A stretch of DNA of 8,564 nucleotides from an uncultured Collinsella sp. Lineage in GTDB: Bacteria; Actinomycetota; Coriobacteriia; Coriobacteriales; Coriobacteriaceae. Below the pieces are notes generated by a model. That model made no database searches. It had not been told where the DNA came from and saw only the letters and a list, made by a program, of their open reading frames with translations. The stretch lies in NCBI GenBank assembly GCA_900549335.1, contig UROJ01000061.1, positions 1 to 8,564 on the forward strand, in the 5' to 3' direction. The stretch's first letter is position 1; each line of letters begins with the position of its first letter. Position numbers and translations under genes: made by a program. Shown piece after piece: positions 6,518 through 8,564 of this stretch.

Positions 6518-7364
6518 ACACCGCAATGGGGATGTTCTTGACCTGCGGACCGTGCTCATAGCCCTCGATGATCAGATCATCGGTCGTAAACGCATAGAAG
6601 TCATGCACATCGGGGTTGAGCGTTACCTTAGGCGCGGCAAACTGCGGACGCTCGATAAGATCGCGGACGATATCGACATGACGGTCGTAAATGTGGGCAT
6701 CGGCGATCACATGCAGGAGCTCGCCAGCGATCATATCGACCGACTGCGCGACCATCATCAGCAAAATGGCGTACTGGCACACATTCCAGTTGTTCGCAGC
6801 CAAAATATCCTGGCTGCGCTGGTTGAGAATCATGTTGAGCGTCGGTTTGTCATCCTGCGGGCGCTGCGTCACGTTATACGTCACACTGTAGGCGCACGGA
6901 TACAGGTGCATCTCGGACAGGTCGCTAAACACATAGGTGTTCGTCATGATGCGGCGGCTGTACGGCGTGTTCTTAAGGTCGTACAGCACACGATCCATCT
7001 GATCGAAGTCACCCTCGGCATAATGGCTCTTCTGCCCAATCTGATACCCGTAGGCCTTGCCGATGGAGCCAGTCTCGTCGGCCCACTCATCCCAAATATG
7101 GCTGTTGAGGTCATGCACGTTATTGGACTTCTTTTGATAGATCCACAGGATCTCATCCATGGCAGATTTGAGGGCCGTACGACGCAGGGTAAGCGCCGGA
7201 AACTCCTCACGCAGGTCGTAGCGGGCCGTGACGCCAAAGTTTTTAATGGTATAGGCAGGGGTGCCGTCCTCCCACACCGGGCGGACCTTTTGGCCCTCGG
7301 TGGTGGTGCCATGGTCCAGAATATCGCGGCACATGGTTACAAACTGTTGATCAGCCTTGCTCAT
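6516..7364 (-). CDS. thyA: Thymidylate synthase
   Basis: Converts dUMP and 5,10-methylenetetrahydrofolate to dTMP and dihydrofolate, the only de novo source of dTMP in organisms with ThyA. The protein is 282 residues. It shows the N-terminal substrate-binding region, EILWIYQKKSNNVHDLN 71-87, HIWDEWADETGSIGKAYGYQ 89-108, the active-site Cys157 in HLYPCAYSVTYNVT, QRSQD 182-186 for phosphate binding and DAHIYDRH 212-219, which binds the ribose hydroxyl. The C-terminus NIPIAV has the expected Ala-Val ending. The start at 7364 follows AGGAGGG; an in-frame extension up to 7679 is not plausible since it would run through the divergent promoter region and into the next gene. The gene starts the thyA-folA unit. 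A TACAAT (minus strand, 7404-7399) about 35 bases upstream is a possible -10 element. Confidence 0.97.
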   Translation of the reverse strand: MSKADQQFVTMCRDILDHGTTTEGQKVRPVWEDGTPAYTIKNFGVTARYDLREEFPALTLRRTALKSAMDEILWIYQKKSNNVHDLNSHIWDEWADETGSIGKAYGYQIGQKSHYAEGDFDQMDRVLYDLKNTPYSRRIMTNTYVFSDLSEMHLYPCAYSVTYNVTQRPQDDKPTLNMILNQRSQDILAANNWNVCQYAILLMMVAQSVDMIAGELLHVIADAHIYDRHVDIVRDLIERPQFAAPKVTLNPDVHDFYAFTTDDLIIEGYEHGPQVKNIPIAV

Positions 7365-7398
7365 TGACCCTCCTGTCAGTCGCCTATAAGCGAGATTC

Positions 7399-7404
7399 AT
7401 TGTA
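7399..7404 (-). promoter_or_regulatory. Possible -10 element for thyA
   Basis: TACAAT on the minus strand lies 34 bases upstream of the thyA ATG, within the 166-base divergent intergenic region. No convincing -35 hexamer sits 16-18 bases further upstream, so this is a weak call based only on the -10 match and location. Confidence 0.3.
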
Positions 7405-7447
7405 GCCCAGGCACATGCGGCCCCACAGCACAAACATAAGCCCTCAT

Positions 7448-7467
7448 TTTCTGGCATATGCCAGAAA
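7448..7467. promoter_or_regulatory. Upstream operator-like palindrome (TGGCATATGCCAG)
   Basis: A perfect 20-base palindrome: the arm TTTCTGGCAT (7448-7457) is followed directly by its complement. It lies just upstream of the predicted -35 of the DUF134 gene. Its core, TGGCATATGCCAG at 7452-7464, differs from the second palindrome at 7505-7517 in two of 13 bases, both symmetry-preserving R/Y changes. A repeated symmetric site of this kind is typical of a dimeric helix-turn-helix regulator. Confidence 0.72.
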
Positions 7468-7471
7468 TTCC

Positions 7472-7499
7472 TTGCACAAATCAGCGCGTTCGCTATTCT
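7472..7499 (+). promoter_or_regulatory. Promoter of the DUF134-NifX gene
   Basis: TTGCAC (7472-7477) and TATTCT (7494-7499) are separated by 16 bases and resemble a sigma-70 -35/-10 pair. The predicted transcription start, at about 7505-7507, falls at the beginning of the second palindrome. The promoter is therefore bracketed by the two operator-like sites. Confidence 0.55.
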
Positions 7500-7504
7500 A
7501 TTGT

Positions 7505-7516
7505 TGACATATGTCA
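7505..7516. promoter_or_regulatory. Downstream operator-like palindrome (TGACATATGTCA)
   Basis: A perfect 12-base palindrome located at the expected transcription start, with its last base 14 bases before the ATG at 7531. It shares the core TGRCATATGYCAG with the palindrome at 7448-7467; the centres are 53 bases apart, close to five turns of B-DNA. The spacing would place both sites on one face of the helix and allow a repressor to occlude the promoter between them. The strong AAGGAGG ribosome binding site starts five bases further downstream. Confidence 0.7.
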
Positions 7517-7530
7517 GATAAGGAGGACAC

Positions 7531-8295
7531 ATGGCAGGAAGACGCGAGAAACTGCGCCGCGTCGGGATCATCCCCGAATACCGCGGCTTCACCCCCGACG
7601 GCCTTGCCAGCGGAGACGCCATCGATATGACGGTCGACGAGCTCGAGGTGCTGCGCCTGTGCGACCTGGAAGGCCTCAATCAGGAGGCCGTCGCCCAGCA
7701 CATGGGCATTGCCCGTGCCACGGTGGCGGCTATTTGCAGCCGAGCGCATCGCAAGGTGGCAAACGCGTTGGTCAATGGTCGGGCGCTCATCATCGAAGGC
7801 GGTAATATCGCGTACTCCCCCATCACCACAACGACGGCCGTATGGCCAGCAAAGGAGATCGGCACCATGAGGGTGGCAACCACGTACGACAACGGCAACA
7901 TCTTTATGCACTTTGGCCGCAGCGAGCAGTTCAAGATCTACGACATTCAGGACGGCAAGGTACTCAACGAGCAGGTCGTGGGCACCGGCGGCACCGGCCA
8001 CGGTGCCCTTGCGGGCCTGCTCGCCAACGGCGGCGTGGACACGCTCATCTGCGGCGGCATCGGCGGTGGCGCTATCAATGCGCTTGCCCAAGCCGGCATC
8101 ACGGTATACGCAGGTGCCCAGGGCAGCTGCGACGCTTGCGTCGAGGCCCTTATCGCCGGCACGCTCGCCCAGAACGGCGAGGCCACGTGCGGCTGCCACG
8201 GCCACGACCACGAGCACACCCACGAGCATGGCGATTCCTGCGGCTGTCACGGCCATCACGAGCACGAGGGCCGCGAGGGCTGCGGCTGCCACTAG
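7531..8295 (+). CDS. DUF134 helix-turn-helix protein fused to a NifX/NifB-type cofactor-binding domain with a Cys/His-rich tail
   Basis: A 254-residue protein with three parts. Residues 1-95 match DUF134, a predicted DNA-binding family: RRVGIIPEYRGFTP, DMTVDELEVLRLCDLEGLNQEAVAQHMGIARATVAAI (helix-turn-helix about 48-74) and ALIIEGGN. Residues 113-212 match the dinitrogenase iron-molybdenum cofactor (NifX/NafY/NifB C-terminal) fold: VATTYDN, HFGRSEQFKIYDI, ICGGIGGGAINAL and GITVYAGAQGSCDACVEALI. Residues 220-254 form a tail with three CGCH repeats and alternating His/acidic residues (6 Cys and 11 His in 35 residues), which looks made for metal binding. The start follows AAGGAGG. No nitrogenase gene is in the window. 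The inferred role is a metal or cluster sensor that binds the twin palindromes upstream and controls its own gene, and perhaps others. The two-domain pairing occurs in other anaerobes; the function is unproven. It is divergent from thyA. Confidence 0.88.
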   Translation: MAGRREKLRRVGIIPEYRGFTPDGLASGDAIDMTVDELEVLRLCDLEGLNQEAVAQHMGIARATVAAICSRAHRKVANALVNGRALIIEGGNIAYSPITTTTAVWPAKEIGTMRVATTYDNGNIFMHFGRSEQFKIYDIQDGKVLNEQVVGTGGTGHGALAGLLANGGVDTLICGGIGGGAINALAQAGITVYAGAQGSCDACVEALIAGTLAQNGEATCGCHGHDHEHTHEHGDSCGCHGHHEHEGREGCGCH

Positions 8296-8358
8296 CGGCA
8301 CGGCACCGCGAGCTCGGGACGAGACGCTGAACGCAACCCAATAATCAAAGCCAACAAC

Positions 8359-8390
8359 AAAGGCCACCCGGTAGCTTCCGAGTGGCCTTT
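8359..8390. terminator. Bidirectional terminator between the DUF134 gene and ffh
   Basis: A 13-base-pair stem (8359-8371 and 8378-8390) with the 6-base loop TAGCTT and arms ending AAAGGCCAC / GTGGCCTTT. On the plus strand one position is a C-A mismatch, while in the minus-strand RNA it is a G-U wobble, so the stem is stronger for the minus-strand transcript. Minus-strand reading also runs into TTTGTTGTTGG. It most likely ends the ffh transcript and also serves the convergent DUF134 gene 64 bases upstream. Confidence 0.8.
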
Positions 8391-8418
8391 GCCATATCAA
8401 GCTGGAATTACAGCTCTA

Positions 8419-8564
8419 TTACTTATTGCGCATCTGCGCTTCCATCTGGCGCAGCAGCTCCATATCGGACTTGGGACCGCCCGTACCCAGGCCGCCCATG
8501 CCGCCCAGACCCATAGCGTCCAGGCCAGGGATATTGGGCATGCGCATCTTCTTGCCCTTCTTAC
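8419..8564 (-). CDS. ffh: Probable signal recognition particle protein Ffh, C-terminal end (5' part outside the window)
   Basis: An open frame enters from the right edge and ends in TAA at 8421-8419, giving 47 visible residues. It begins KKGKKMRMPNIPGLDAM, continues with a Gly/Met-rich stretch (GLGGMGGLGTGG) and ends in MELLRQMEAQMRNK. Basic and Met/Gly-rich tails like this follow the M domain of Ffh in actinobacterial proteins. Ffh binds 4.5S RNA and signal peptides and directs nascent membrane proteins to the translocon through FtsY. The GTPase and M domains lie outside the window, so this call rests on the tail alone. The gene converges on the DUF134 gene, with the terminator at 8359-8390 between them. 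Confidence 0.6.
   Translation of the reverse strand, partial: KKGKKMRMPNIPGLDAMGLGGMGGLGTGGPKSDMELLRQMEAQMRNK

Noticed and set aside
7365..7679. Extension of thyA to an in-frame start at 7679
   Set aside because: It would read through the divergent promoter and into the DUF134 gene. The ATG at 7364 has AGGAGGG upstream and gives a normal-length enzyme.
7498..8400. A 300-codon open frame on the minus strand, opposite the DUF134-NifX gene
   Set aside because: It is low-complexity Ala/Val-rich, spans the operator region and the terminator, and opposes a gene with clear domains and a strong ribosome binding site.

Overview
The window looks like a chromosomal segment of a high-GC member of the Coriobacteriia, most likely close to Collinsella. 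This is inferred from the GC-rich codon use, the gene content and the style of the encoded proteins; no marker in the window fixes the species. There is no rRNA, tRNA or CRISPR array. Most genes are ordinary housekeeping genes.

Left edge (1-430): an AT-rich fragment holds the last 52 residues of a probable S51 (peptidase E-like) protein. It is followed by a GC-rich stretch without an intact gene (162-289), then a short remnant of the C-terminus of a large serine recombinase. This looks like the worn end of an integrated element. It abuts and slightly overlaps the 3' end of a DUF523 gene (390-851, minus).

Middle (871-4838): ftsH (minus) ends in a strong hairpin terminator only 20 bases from the DUF523 start. 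Divergent from ftsH is a short CobO/BtuR-type corrinoid adenosyltransferase gene (plus). It converges on a MATE efflux transporter gene (minus) that carries a one-base frameshift at a run of six A. The whole gap between these convergent genes is one long imperfect inverted repeat.

Right (4964-7364, minus): thyA, folA and a SpoU/TrmH-family RNA methyltransferase gene lie in one direction, with thyA and folA 9 bases apart. ThyA makes dTMP and dihydrofolate, and DHFR recycles the dihydrofolate, so the pair is a functional unit. The frameshifted MATE gene is the next gene downstream.

Far right (7365-8564): divergent from thyA is a plus-strand gene that fuses a DUF134 helix-turn-helix domain to a NifX/NifB-type cofactor-binding domain and a Cys/His-rich tail. 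Its promoter is bracketed by two near-identical palindromes with core TGRCATATGYCAG, which suggests a self-regulating metal or cluster sensor. This is the most interesting part of the window. A hairpin terminator separates it from the convergent 3' end of a probable ffh gene.
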